Shown piece by piece: positions 12,917 to 20,060 of a stretch of 26,897 nt of DNA. Source of the stretch: a virus; the IMG/VR virus record IMGVR_UViG_3300044953_000322, positions 1-26,897 of that record; one strand, given 5' to 3'. The notes below the pieces were generated by a model. It made no database searches and was not told the DNA's origin. It was given only the letters and a program-made list of their open reading frames with translations. A program made the translations under genes and the position numbers. The stretch's first letter is position 1, and each line of letters starts with the position of its first letter.

Positions 12917-13545
12917 TGCCGAGTCCAGGGATCACCAACCTCGTCCCGTCGTGGTACTCGGTGCGCGACTACGGCGCGACCGGCGCGACGGATCAAGACG
13001 CCAGCGTGGCGTTTCAAGCAGCGATGATCGCAGCCAGCAACAACGGAGGCGGTCTTGTACTCGTGCCCGCCGGTTTGTACCGCCTCGACTCGGCGATCTC
13101 GTGGTCGTCGCCGGCGATCTCCAACGTGACATTGTGGCTTGGCAACGGTGCGACGCTCTCCGGCACGGGCGCGACGATCACTGCGAGCGGCACGGGTAAC
13201 GCTGTGCAAGACGGCCGCTCGGGTGCGGTTCCAGTGTTGACCTCAACGACCAACACTTTCACAGCGTTGCAGACGTTCAGCGCGGGTGCGACAGTGAGCG
13301 GTGCCGTACTCACGGCTAGCGCGGGTGCGACAGTGAGCGGTGCCGTACTCACGGCTAGCGCGGGGATTGCGAACGGCTCGACCGAAGATTACACGCAGAT
13401 TGCAAGCCCTGCCGCACCCGCGGCGGGAGTGACGCGGGTATACGCCAAGGCCGACGGGACGATGTACTACCGCACCTCGACGATTGGCGAGACGCCACTC
13501 GGCGGCGGCGGCTTCGCGAAGACGTTCATGCTAATGGGAGCATAA
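12916..13545 (+). CDS. Beta-helix-type spike/fibre protein (209 aa)
   Basis: The N-terminus SVRDYGATGATDQDASVAFQ, followed by an Ala-rich helix and GGLVLVPAGLYRL, is the standard opening of pectate-lyase/glycosidase-like right-handed beta-helix tailspikes. Only about 60 residues of helix remain, so the depolymerase body is absent and the protein is far shorter than usual. The middle has NTFTALQTFSAGATVSG and an exact duplicated 13-residue unit (39 bp, 13279-13356), typical of fibre shafts. The C-terminus (VYAKADGTMYYRTSTIGET) resembles fibre ends. It is probably a short host-binding fibre derived from a tailspike. Confidence 0.68.
   Translation: MPSPGITNLVPSWYSVRDYGATGATDQDASVAFQAAMIAASNNGGGLVLVPAGLYRLDSAISWSSPAISNVTLWLGNGATLSGTGATITASGTGNAVQDGRSGAVPVLTSTTNTFTALQTFSAGATVSGAVLTASAGATVSGAVLTASAGIANGSTEDYTQIASPAAPAAGVTRVYAKADGTMYYRTSTIGETPLGGGGFAKTFMLMGA
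13279..13356 (+). repeat. Exact tandem 39-bp duplication in the fibre gene
   Basis: Two identical 39-bp units (13279-13317 and 13318-13356), in frame, each encode SAGATVSGAVLTA; a third partial copy begins at 13357. Zero divergence implies a very recent slip or unequal exchange that changes fibre length. Confidence 0.92.
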
Positions 13546-13547
13546 CT

Positions 13548-13874
13548 ATGGCCGAGGTCATCAAGCGGTTGGGCACGACGACGGCAACGGCTGCCGCAAA
13601 CGTGTTCGACAACGGGGCGACGGCTAGCACGTATACGGTGATCTCGTCTATCGTGATTGCGAACACGTCGGCGACGTCGTACACGTACAACGTGTCGACG
13701 TCCGCGACCAGCGCGACGCACGGCGCCTACATCGCATCCGGCGCGACCGTCGCGGGCAACGATACGGTGATTTTGGTCGCCGGGATCGCTCTTGATCCGA
13801 CGAACCGGTACCTCGTGGCGCATTCCTCTAACGCCGCCGTCCACATTACGGCGTACGGGGTGACCGGGCCGTGA
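13548..13874 (+). CDS. Small beta-rich virion protein (108 aa)
   Basis: One predicted beta-sandwich (TVISSIVIANTSATSYTYNV; DTVILVAGIALDPTNRYLVA), followed by a short C-terminal strand ending AYGVTGP. This pattern occurs in small decoration or fibre-associated proteins of many phages. The gene is tightly packed between fibre genes and its stop overlaps the next start (GTGA). The role is inferred from context. Confidence 0.55.
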   Translation: MAEVIKRLGTTTATAAANVFDNGATASTYTVISSIVIANTSATSYTYNVSTSATSATHGAYIASGATVAGNDTVILVAGIALDPTNRYLVAHSSNAAVHITAYGVTGP

Positions 13875-14800
13875 GTGTGACGACGGCGCGCGGGGCAACG
13901 CTTGGAGGCTACCGGGCATTCGGGCTGTCACGGGCGTCCGCGACTGGCGTGGTTACCGTGTCAACGACCGGCAGCCCGTCTACGGGGGAAGCCATATACG
14001 GCGGGGTGCGGTACGCGACATACACCTTCAGCGGGTCGGGGTCGATCTGGGCAGATCGCGAAGTGACGGGCATAGCGCTCATAGTGGCGGGCGGCGGCGG
14101 CGGGTCGGCCATGAAGAGTGGAGGCGCGGGCGGGGGCGGTGCCATCGAGTGCGCTTTCACCATACACACTGCAGCGATCCCGATAACAGTTGGCGGCGGG
14201 GGCGTGGGAGGCACCGGGAATCTGGGGGGCAATGGCTGGCAAAGTTCGTACCAGACTTCGGGGTCTGGTTCCGCGGCGGGCTATGTGGCTGCAACCGGGG
14301 GCGGATACGGCGGCTACTATAACGGCATCAACCCAAGTGGCGGAGCGGCGGGGGGGTCGGGCGGTGGCGGAATGGCTGGCATGGGACTCTCGTCCGGGGG
14401 AGCGGGCAGCGGAGCGGCAAATCAGGGGCAAGCGGGCGGATCAACATCCTCATCTGCGGTGTATGCAGGCGCGGGGGGCGGCGGGCAGGCCGCTGCTGGT
14501 GCGAGCGGTACGGGCGGTAGTACGGGCGTGGGGGTCGGCGGCGCTGGAGGGGCGGGGCGAACAAGCGTACTAACGGGTCTGGTCTACGGCAGCGGATCGG
14601 GAGGCTCTGGGGCGACACCTGGTAGTTCGGGCAGTGGCGCTGGGGCATCCGGCAACATCAGCGGAGCGACTAGCGGGTTGGCAGGTCGTGGCGGTGGAGG
14701 GGGATCACTGATGAACTTCGACAGTGGATCCAATAGTTACGGAAACACGGCGGGGTCGGGAGGCTCCGGCGTCGTCATCATCGCGATACCGAGGTCGTAG
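13871..14800 (+). CDS. Glycine-rich fibre/adhesin protein (309 aa)
   Basis: After ~60 residues with a beta-strand opening (YATYTFSGSGSI), the chain is a Gly/Ser/Ala-rich low-complexity domain (ALIVAGGGGGSAMKSGGAGG onward) ending SGGSGVVIIAIPRS. This is the classic architecture of glycine-rich phage adhesin/fibre proteins, in which Gly-rich loops form polyglycine-II-like bundles and the closing VVIIxxP strand caps the domain. It starts at GTG 13871, overlapping the preceding stop. It probably determines receptor specificity. Confidence 0.78.
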   Translation: MSVTTARGATLGGYRAFGLSRASATGVVTVSTTGSPSTGEAIYGGVRYATYTFSGSGSIWADREVTGIALIVAGGGGGSAMKSGGAGGGGAIECAFTIHTAAIPITVGGGGVGGTGNLGGNGWQSSYQTSGSGSAAGYVAATGGGYGGYYNGINPSGGAAGGSGGGGMAGMGLSSGGAGSGAANQGQAGGSTSSSAVYAGAGGGGQAAAGASGTGGSTGVGVGGAGGAGRTSVLTGLVYGSGSGGSGATPGSSGSGAGASGNISGATSGLAGRGGGGGSLMNFDSGSNSYGNTAGSGGSGVVIIAIPRS

Positions 14801-14802
14801 GC

Positions 14803-15093
14803 ATGGCCCATTACGCCGAAATCGCCGCCGACAACACCGTAATCCGCGTCGTGGTCGTCGCGAACGAGGTGACGCACGCCACGCCGGACGGCAGCGAGGA
14901 CGAGGCGCTTGGCGCCCAGTTCCTCACCGACCTACTCGGCGGCGAATGGGTACAGACCTCTTACAACAACAACAAGCGCGTCCGGTACGCGGGCATCGGC
15001 TACACGTACGACCGCGAACGCGACGAGTTCGTCCCGCCGGGGTGGGTGTTGGCCGATGGGGTCTGGACGGCGCCGGTACCGGAACTACGATGA
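14803..15093 (+). CDS. Cyanophage-type conserved virion protein (96 aa)
   Basis: MAHYAEIAADNTVIRVVVV, GGEWVQTSYNNNKRVRYAGI and GYTYDRERDEFVPP match a small conserved family that recurs in marine T4-like and podo-like phages (usually 'MA.FAeiD.nnvVl.ViVV ... WvqTSYN.n.R.nYAGIGytYd...daFipp'). Its function is not established; it is generally found near structural and fibre genes. Finding it beside a DJR capsid suggests exchange with tailed phages. The stop overlaps the amidase start (ATGA). Confidence 0.8.
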   Translation: MAHYAEIAADNTVIRVVVVANEVTHATPDGSEDEALGAQFLTDLLGGEWVQTSYNNNKRVRYAGIGYTYDRERDEFVPPGWVLADGVWTAPVPELR

Positions 15094-15890
15094 CTGGAAA
15101 TGCGATGATGGCGATGGCCGATGCAAGGTTGCGGTTTTTTACGGCGACGCCGTCGCCAAACCGTGGCGGAACGTGCCGCGTCCCAGGCGACGTGCGCGGT
15201 ATCGTCATCCACTCAGTGGAGGGCACGATGGCGTCAGCGTGCGCGACGTTCGCCAAGGTTGGCGGAGCGAGTGCGCACTACGGCATCGACCGTGACGGAA
15301 CGGTCGTTACATTCGTGCCAGAGGGCGATGTCGCCTTCCACGTGGCGGCGTTTGGCAACCGACCCACGTTAAACCGGTATCAACCGGACTGGCTTCCAGC
15401 GTACGACGGCCGATGGTCGGCAGTGAACGCCTGCACCGTCGGCATCGAGTTGGCAGGCTTCGCTGGAAAGCCATTCACGGCGGCGCAGTACGCATCGCTT
15501 GGGGCACTGTGTGCAGGGATTGCGACGCGGTGGGGGTTCGTGCCAGATGCGAGTCGCGTGGTATCGCACGCATCACTCCAGACCGACCGCTCCGATCCTG
15601 GCGACGGCTTCGATTGGGCGACACTGTTCGCGGAAATTCGCGCGGCGAGGGCAAACTCGATGAGCACGATCACGACGAGCGACGAGCGGGCGATTTTGCA
15701 CGCAATCGCCGACACGGGGTACCCAGCGTCGGAGGCGGCCGCACTTATTCGCGCAGCTCACGCATGGTCAGCCAACGCGGCGTCTCTCGCGGAATGGATA
15801 GAGAAAATCGGCGCGCTTGAAATTGCGGTCGCCGAGCGCGACGCGCGCATCGCCGCGCTTGAGACGGCACAGCGAGTCAGTGATGCGTGA
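15090..15890 (+). CDS. N-acetylmuramoyl-L-alanine amidase (266 aa)
   Basis: Amidase_2-type zinc enzyme that cleaves the lactyl-peptide bond of peptidoglycan. Likely zinc ligands are H41 (GIVIHSVEG), H160 (VVSHASL) and D169 (RSDPGD). SAHYGIDRDG (61-70) and TVGIELAGF (116-124) are typical family segments. The catalytic domain covers residues 35-185. The tail (about 195-266) is helical with a terminal coiled coil (IAVAERDARIAALETA), perhaps for oligomerisation. ATG 15090 overlaps the preceding stop. It is followed immediately by a lytic transglycosylase, forming an entry or lysis pair. Confidence 0.9.
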   Translation: MTGNAMMAMADARLRFFTATPSPNRGGTCRVPGDVRGIVIHSVEGTMASACATFAKVGGASAHYGIDRDGTVVTFVPEGDVAFHVAAFGNRPTLNRYQPDWLPAYDGRWSAVNACTVGIELAGFAGKPFTAAQYASLGALCAGIATRWGFVPDASRVVSHASLQTDRSDPGDGFDWATLFAEIRAARANSMSTITTSDERAILHAIADTGYPASEAAALIRAAHAWSANAASLAEWIEKIGALEIAVAERDARIAALETAQRVSDA

Positions 15891-16395
15891 CCGCGCGCGC
15901 TACGAACCAATCGCCCGACAGGCCGCGATGGTCGCGGGTATTGATCCCGACCTGTTCGTGGCCCAAATCACGGTAGAGAGTCACTGGGATACCGAAGCGG
16001 TAAGTAAGCACAACGCCGTGGGCATCGCGCAAATAATCCCGCGGTGGCATCCAGACGTGAACCCGCGCGACCCCGTGGCCGCACTGCAATACGCCGCCAA
16101 TCTGATGGCGTCATACGTGCGGGAGTTCGGGAGCGAGCGCCTCGCTTTGCAGGCCTACAACGGCGGGCCGTCGTCCCTCCGCGCGACGGGAACGCCGCCC
16201 CCTAACACAGCGGGGTACGCGCAGACGATCCTTGACGCGCGCGACGCACTGCGTCAGGGTCAAGCAGGCGACATTGGCACGCGCGCCGATACCACGATGG
16301 GACTCCTTGCGTCGAGTACGCCGCTCGACCGACGATGGGTGATGCTGATCGCCGCGGCAGTCGCTGCCGTGCTCATGCTGGCGGTGGCGGAATGA
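15883..16395 (+). CDS. Lytic transglycosylase with C-terminal membrane anchor (170 aa)
   Basis: SLT/goose-lysozyme-like fold: catalytic Glu32 in TVESHWDTEAVS, then NAVGIAQIIPRWHPDVNPRD, AALQYAANLMASYVREF and LALQAYNGG. These are the standard motifs (E-S, GxxQ, AYN) of enzymes cutting the MurNAc-GlcNAc bond. The last ~20 residues (WVMLIAAAVAAVLMLAVAE) are a membrane segment, so the enzyme would sit anchored in the viral membrane like entry lysins of membrane-containing phages. It overlaps the amidase by 8 nt; GTG 15880 is an alternative start. Confidence 0.9.
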   Translation: MRDRARYEPIARQAAMVAGIDPDLFVAQITVESHWDTEAVSKHNAVGIAQIIPRWHPDVNPRDPVAALQYAANLMASYVREFGSERLALQAYNGGPSSLRATGTPPPNTAGYAQTILDARDALRQGQAGDIGTRADTTMGLLASSTPLDRRWVMLIAAAVAAVLMLAVAE

Positions 16396-16580
16396 ACGAT
16401 GTCCTACGCCATCCGGTGGTTGTGGTCGGCGGCACGATCCTCGTGCTCACGTGGCTGGCAAACGTTCTGACGCGCGCGGATGGGGCGAACCCCATCGCCG
16501 CGGCACTCGGCAACCCCTCGGGATCAGTGCCGTATGCCGTGGGTGCATCGGCGATGGGGCCGGTAGGAGGCTTGTTCTGA
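16392..16580 (+). CDS. Small membrane protein (62 aa)
   Basis: One membrane segment (about residues 8-26, VVVVGGTILVLTWLANVL), then a Gly/Pro/Ala tail with GANP and GNPS, a degenerate form of the RNP signature of other small proteins here. ATG 16392 overlaps the stop of the transglycosylase gene (ATGA), and its stop overlaps the next start. Probably a virion membrane protein. Confidence 0.6.
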   Translation: MNDVLRHPVVVVGGTILVLTWLANVLTRADGANPIAAALGNPSGSVPYAVGASAMGPVGGLF

Positions 16581-17161
16581 TGCGCGACTACACCCCGTGG
16601 ATTCTTGGGGGCGTCGGTCTGTTCCTCCTCACAGGCGCGGGGGGCAGGGTGATCGACGCTGTTTCTAACCGTGTCAAAGGTATCGGCAGCAAGCTCGCAC
16701 CGACACCGGCCGCACCCGTTGCCGGATCTCAGAACCAGAACCCATCCGCACCGGTCGCGACCAATACCGCGCCGACAGGTGCCGACAGTGCGGCGTACAG
16801 AGCGTTCCGCGCGCGACTGCCCACCTCGTCCCTCAACGCTCAGATTTGGGTGCAAAACACCTCGGGCGCGTGGCGGTACGTCAACAGCGCCGCGGAGTAC
16901 GGCACGTACGGGATCAAAGCGGACGAGAGCAACGTGACGGACGTACCGTGGCCGAACCGTGCTTTCAATAGCACGACCTACCTGAGCGATCCGTCGCAGC
17001 TCTTCTGGATTCGTTCGGACACACCGAGCGGCCTCGACGGCCAATACCCTCAGGTGCCATCGTCCTCAACGGCGGCGCTTCGGGCGGCGTTTGCCGCGGG
17101 GCAGATCGTGCCAGTGAGCGTGACCGGATGGGCCGTGCTTAAGCAGCAGGGGGTCGTGTGA
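16580..17161 (+). CDS. Membrane-anchored virion protein (193 aa)
   Basis: ATG 16580 follows AGGAGG at 16565-16570. An N-terminal membrane segment (PWILGGVGLFLLTGAGG, residues 6-22) is followed by a Pro/Ala linker (38-68) and a globular domain (about 70-193) with aromatic beta-strands (AQIWVQNTSGAWRYV; SQLFWIRSD). No family is recognised. The layout, a tethered domain on a flexible linker, fits a virion membrane protein reaching to the capsid or the lumen. Confidence 0.6.
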   Translation: MRDYTPWILGGVGLFLLTGAGGRVIDAVSNRVKGIGSKLAPTPAAPVAGSQNQNPSAPVATNTAPTGADSAAYRAFRARLPTSSLNAQIWVQNTSGAWRYVNSAAEYGTYGIKADESNVTDVPWPNRAFNSTTYLSDPSQLFWIRSDTPSGLDGQYPQVPSSSTAALRAAFAAGQIVPVSVTGWAVLKQQGVV

Positions 17162-17162
17162 C

Positions 17163-17735
17163 GTGGCACGCGGCGGTACCGATTGGCAAGGGCTAGCCAT
17201 CCTTGGCGTGGGCGCCGTCGTCGTGTACGAGCTAATCACGCGCGGCACCGCGAAGCCCGCCGCACCCGCTGCGCCCGCTGCGCCGTCGTTGTACGGCGGC
17301 GGGTCGTCGCCGACTGCGGGTAGCACACTGCGCTACGGATCAGGTGCGCTTGCGTCACCTGCGGCGAGTAGCGTGACCGCTGGCGTGGCGCAACTTGAGA
17401 CCGCGCAAACGTGGCTCACTGCACCTGCCACGTCCAGAACGGCCTACGTCGCGACACCGACCACGTCGGCCGCGACTTCGACGACCTCGACGCAGGGCAC
17501 GATTACGTTCCCCGCCACGTCAACGAGTCCCGCGCGCACCGTCTCGATTCCGGCGTCGCAACCGCTGCCGCTCCTACCGAGCGGGCAGACGGTGGCGCAG
17601 TTCCAATCGACGATACAGGCGAGCCTACCGGCCGCGGCAAGTCAACCAATCCCTCAGGCGCAACCGGCAGACCAACCGGTATACGCTGATGAGGGCGACC
17701 AATCACGCCGACGCATGGGCGGCGCGCAGGAGTAA
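17163..17735 (+). CDS. Membrane protein with Ala/Thr/Pro-rich extension (190 aa)
   Basis: GTG start one base after the previous stop. One membrane segment (GLAILGVGAVVVYELITRG, residues 10-28) is followed by a long low-complexity tail rich in Ala, Thr, Ser, Pro and Gln, likely an extended stalk. There is no catalytic motif. Topology suggests the N-terminus outside and the tail inside, or the reverse, depending on the Arg at 27. Function unknown; virion role inferred from the operon. Confidence 0.55.
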   Translation: MARGGTDWQGLAILGVGAVVVYELITRGTAKPAAPAAPAAPSLYGGGSSPTAGSTLRYGSGALASPAASSVTAGVAQLETAQTWLTAPATSRTAYVATPTTSAATSTTSTQGTITFPATSTSPARTVSIPASQPLPLLPSGQTVAQFQSTIQASLPAAASQPIPQAQPADQPVYADEGDQSRRRMGGAQE

Positions 17736-17737
17736 CG

Positions 17738-17977
17738 ATGCCACGATATACCGCGCAACAATTGCGAGAGATTCTGGCGCAACATCCGCAGGCTGAAGCG
17801 GTCTGCGCCGATACCGGCCGCGTGTTCTTCGCGTCACAGCGCGTCGGCGACCATTACATACCAGGCCCAAACGTGCGCGCCATGTATCGCAACAACCCGC
17901 AGGATGCCCCAGGGGCGCACCATTGCAGCCGCTCCGTGAAGCGGTGGCATTTGGGGCTGCCGTCAATGGGGGTATGA
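17738..17977 (+). CDS. Small soluble protein with YRNNP motif (79 aa)
   Basis: Basic, His-rich and without a membrane segment. MPRYTAQQLREILAQHP is helical; the motif MYRNNP (about 49-54) is a variant of the RNP signature of neighbouring proteins. The C-terminus has HHCSRSVKRWH, with two Cys in the protein overall. No family is recognised. Confidence 0.55.
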   Translation: MPRYTAQQLREILAQHPQAEAVCADTGRVFFASQRVGDHYIPGPNVRAMYRNNPQDAPGAHHCSRSVKRWHLGLPSMGV

Positions 17978-17978
17978 C

Positions 17979-18191
17979 GTGGCAGGATGGACGACGATAG
18001 CAGACGGCACCAACGCCGAAAGCGTCCTAGCCGCGGCGGACAAGCCAGGCCGGTACCGTCTGCGCGTCGATCTGTCTCCAATTCCGCCAAGCCTTGTCGA
18101 ATCAATCATGAGCATGGCTCGTGCCGCAACATTTTGGCGATATACGATGGTTCGCGAGGGTTCCACTATCCTCGTCGAGTGGACGCAGTGA
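17979..18191 (+). CDS. Small hypothetical protein (70 aa)
   Basis: GTG 17979 starts one base after the preceding stop, and the TGA at the end overlaps the next ATG. A short mixed alpha/beta protein (RYRLRVDLSPIPPSLV; YTMVREGSTILVEWTQ) with no recognised motif; the final strands look like a small beta-hairpin. Retained in the dense late operon, so probably real. Confidence 0.5.
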   Translation: MAGWTTIADGTNAESVLAAADKPGRYRLRVDLSPIPPSLVESIMSMARAATFWRYTMVREGSTILVEWTQ

Positions 18192-18466
18192 TGGGCGCAG
18201 TCGTCCTGAGCCTCGTGCGGTCGATTCTGTTCGCAGCAGGCATCGTGTTCGCCGGTGTGGTAGTCGCACGCTACACCTTGGAGCGATTTGAGCAAGTGAC
18301 AAGCGAAGCGGTAAACAGCGCCATCTCTGGCGCAACGACGGCTATCGGCGCAGCAACTGAGGACGTTAGCGCAGCGGTCACGGCAGCAACACGGCCCGCG
18401 TGGGTGCCGTATGCATTAGCGATTGGCGCGGTGGTCGCTGTCGCATACGTACTTGAGGATGGATAG
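18191..18466 (+). CDS. Two-segment membrane protein (91 aa)
   Basis: Two membrane segments, about residues 4-25 (VVLSLVRSILFAAGIVFAGV) and 72-87 (PYALAIGAVVAVAYVL), are separated by a ~40-residue amphipathic Ala/Thr/Ser helix. The protein ends in an acidic LEDG. It resembles small membrane proteins of PRD1-like virions in size, without a recognisable family. Confidence 0.58.
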   Translation: MGAVVLSLVRSILFAAGIVFAGVVVARYTLERFEQVTSEAVNSAISGATTAIGAATEDVSAAVTAATRPAWVPYALAIGAVVAVAYVLEDG

Positions 18467-18467
18467 G

Positions 18468-18929
18468 ATGTACTACCGCAACCCCTCGATGGATTGGAAA
18501 GCGTACCGGCCGCTCTTGTACGTTGCAGGCGCGTATGTTGCGTATAAAGCCGCGCAAGGCGGTTTGTTCGGGTTGCCGTTGCAGTCCCTTACCACGGGCA
18601 TCGGCGCAGCCGGTAGCACGATCAGCAACGCAACGTCAGGCGCGTTGGAACTCGCCTACGGCAAAAAGCCCGTTGCCTCTCCAACTGGCGCGCCAAACCT
18701 CACGACCGGGAGCGCGGTCAGCGGGCCACAGCGTGCATTTGACACCAAGGGCACGCTACTTCCGCAGCCGGTCGATCTCAACGCATACGACGCGGCGATA
18801 CGTGGTTTCGCGTGGGACGGCGCAACGGTGTACACGATTGGCGGCCCAAACGAGTTGTCAGTGCCGGTCGGCACCGCCGCGACGGTGGCGGACGCACTCG
18901 GCGCGGCGCGCCGTTGGTTCACGGGGTAG
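18468..18929 (+). CDS. Membrane protein with RNP motif and a C-terminal repeat domain (153 aa)
   Basis: The N-terminus MYYRNP precedes a membrane segment (about 14-28, RPLLYVAGAYVAYKA). A Gly/Ala/Ser-rich middle follows. Residues 102-153 form a small domain (VDLNAYDAAIRGFAWDG ... VYTIGGPNELSVPVG ... ALGAARRWFTG) that is homologous by eye to the two domains in the protein encoded at 19250-19732. The domain may be a protein-protein interaction module of the virion. Confidence 0.65.
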   Translation: MYYRNPSMDWKAYRPLLYVAGAYVAYKAAQGGLFGLPLQSLTTGIGAAGSTISNATSGALELAYGKKPVASPTGAPNLTTGSAVSGPQRAFDTKGTLLPQPVDLNAYDAAIRGFAWDGATVYTIGGPNELSVPVGTAATVADALGAARRWFTG

Positions 18930-18932
18930 ACG

Positions 18933-19247
18933 ATGCGACGACGACGGCGCGGTAGCGATCCTGACGTGCGATGGCTGGCGGGCATCCTCCGCCGGAATCC
19001 CGCACCCCCGAGCGCGTCGGGTGCGTTGCGGGAGCTTGCCGCGCGTCACGGACGCGACCACGTCCACCGGCTGCTCGCAATCGAATACGAGCGGGCTGAC
19101 GGCACGAGGTGGCGACACGAGGCGGGTGATCGAGGCGAAGGGTACGAACCCGAGAAGCGGCCCACGTACCTCGTGGTGGACGACGGCAAGCAGCCCCGAG
19201 TGGCTGGCCCGATGCGGTGGCAAGACGGCCGCGGATTGGTTGGGTAA
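18933..19247 (+). CDS. Basic soluble protein with LRRNP motif (104 aa)
   Basis: Starts with MRRRRRGSDPD and carries LRRNP (residues 19-23). No membrane segment. The middle is helical (ALRELAARHGRDHVHRLLAI) and the rest is charged and beta-like (PTYLVVDDGKQPRVAGPMRW). It could bind nucleic acid or the capsid; no family is recognised. It lies between two genes that share the repeat domain. Confidence 0.55.
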   Translation: MRRRRRGSDPDVRWLAGILRRNPAPPSASGALRELAARHGRDHVHRLLAIEYERADGTRWRHEAGDRGEGYEPEKRPTYLVVDDGKQPRVAGPMRWQDGRGLVG

Positions 19248-19249
19248 CG

Positions 19250-19732
19250 ATGGCAAGAAATGCAGCGACAACGGTGGCGATCCTCGCAGCGGCGGGTGGC
19301 GCGGCCTACGTTGCCTACAAGGTGACACGCCCCGCGGTCGACCTTGGCTTGTACGGTGCGCATGGCTTCGCGTGGCAAGAATGGTCAAAAAAAGTCGTGA
19401 CGATCAAGGAAGGCACCGTAGCGGGTAGCGCGGAAACGGCGCAACAGGCGGCCGAGGTAGCCCGACTTTGGTATTCGGGCGCAGCGTCGAAAACTCCGGT
19501 GGGCGCGGCTGGCCCGCAATCCGCGGGCGGCGCAACGGCAAACGGTGGCACCGGTACCACGCCTTGGGTCGACCTTGGCTCGTACGGTGCGCCTGGTGGC
19601 GCGTGGTCATCGTCAGATCGAGGGGTCTACAACATTCAGGGCGGCGTGCAAGTCGGAAGCGCCGGTAGTGCACTCGCAGCGGCTACGGTGTTCCGCGCGT
19701 GGGCGGGCTACGCGCCGATACCGGCAAACTAG
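19250..19732 (+). CDS. Membrane protein with two tandem repeat domains (160 aa)
   Basis: An N-terminal membrane segment (TTVAILAAAGGAAYVAYKV, residues 7-25) is followed by two copies of a ~47-residue domain at 30-77 and 107-153. Each starts VDLGxYGAxG, passes an AW pair and a VxxI strand, has VAGS/VGSA, and ends in an Ala-rich helix closing with W. A third copy is in the gene at 18468. A Gly/Ala-rich linker separates them. ATG 19250 was chosen because it follows the preceding stop by two bases and gives a proper membrane N-terminus. Confidence 0.65.
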   Translation: MARNAATTVAILAAAGGAAYVAYKVTRPAVDLGLYGAHGFAWQEWSKKVVTIKEGTVAGSAETAQQAAEVARLWYSGAASKTPVGAAGPQSAGGATANGGTGTTPWVDLGSYGAPGGAWSSSDRGVYNIQGGVQVGSAGSALAAATVFRAWAGYAPIPAN

Positions 19733-19742
19733 GAGCAACAAC

Positions 19743-20057
19743 ATGGCAAGCTGGAAAACTTTTAGCGCCGAAGTGATGCGGTCGGTACCGCGCGGTGCGT
19801 CGATGGCGGAACGTTCGCGCGCCCTGAAGGCGGCCGGAAAGATGTGGCGGGAAGGCGAGGGGCGCGGCGGTGCCATGCGTCCAATGCGGCGCTCATCCTA
19901 CGAACCGCTCGAACGTAACCCGTTCGGTATGTCCAACACTAGCGCACTCCTTTACGGCGTCGGTGCGGTCGCGGCGTACCTTTACGTGATCCGCCCAAAC
20001 CAGTCGCGCATCGCATCGTGGTTCGCGATGCCCGTAGCGGATACCCAGAGGGCGTAG
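19743..20057 (+). CDS. Basic protein with RNP motif and membrane segment (104 aa)
   Basis: ATG 19743 follows AGGAGC. Residues 1-40 form a basic helical region (FSAEVMRSVPRGASMAERSR, then ALKAAGKMWREG) reminiscent of small HMG-like DNA-binding motifs in viruses. LERNP (55-59) precedes a membrane segment (about 65-82, TSALLYGVGAVAAYLYVI). A basic domain facing packaged DNA on a membrane protein is an attractive reading, given the packaging ATPase immediately downstream. The DNA-binding idea is inference. Confidence 0.6.
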   Translation: MASWKTFSAEVMRSVPRGASMAERSRALKAAGKMWREGEGRGGAMRPMRRSSYEPLERNPFGMSNTSALLYGVGAVAAYLYVIRPNQSRIASWFAMPVADTQRA

Positions 20058-20060
20058 CAC

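Noticed and set aside
17684-17716. Possible third hammerhead core (CTGATGA at about 17688)
   Set aside because: No downstream GAAA with pairing stem II/III and no GTC cleavage site in place. The CTGATGA at 6638 fails for the same reason.
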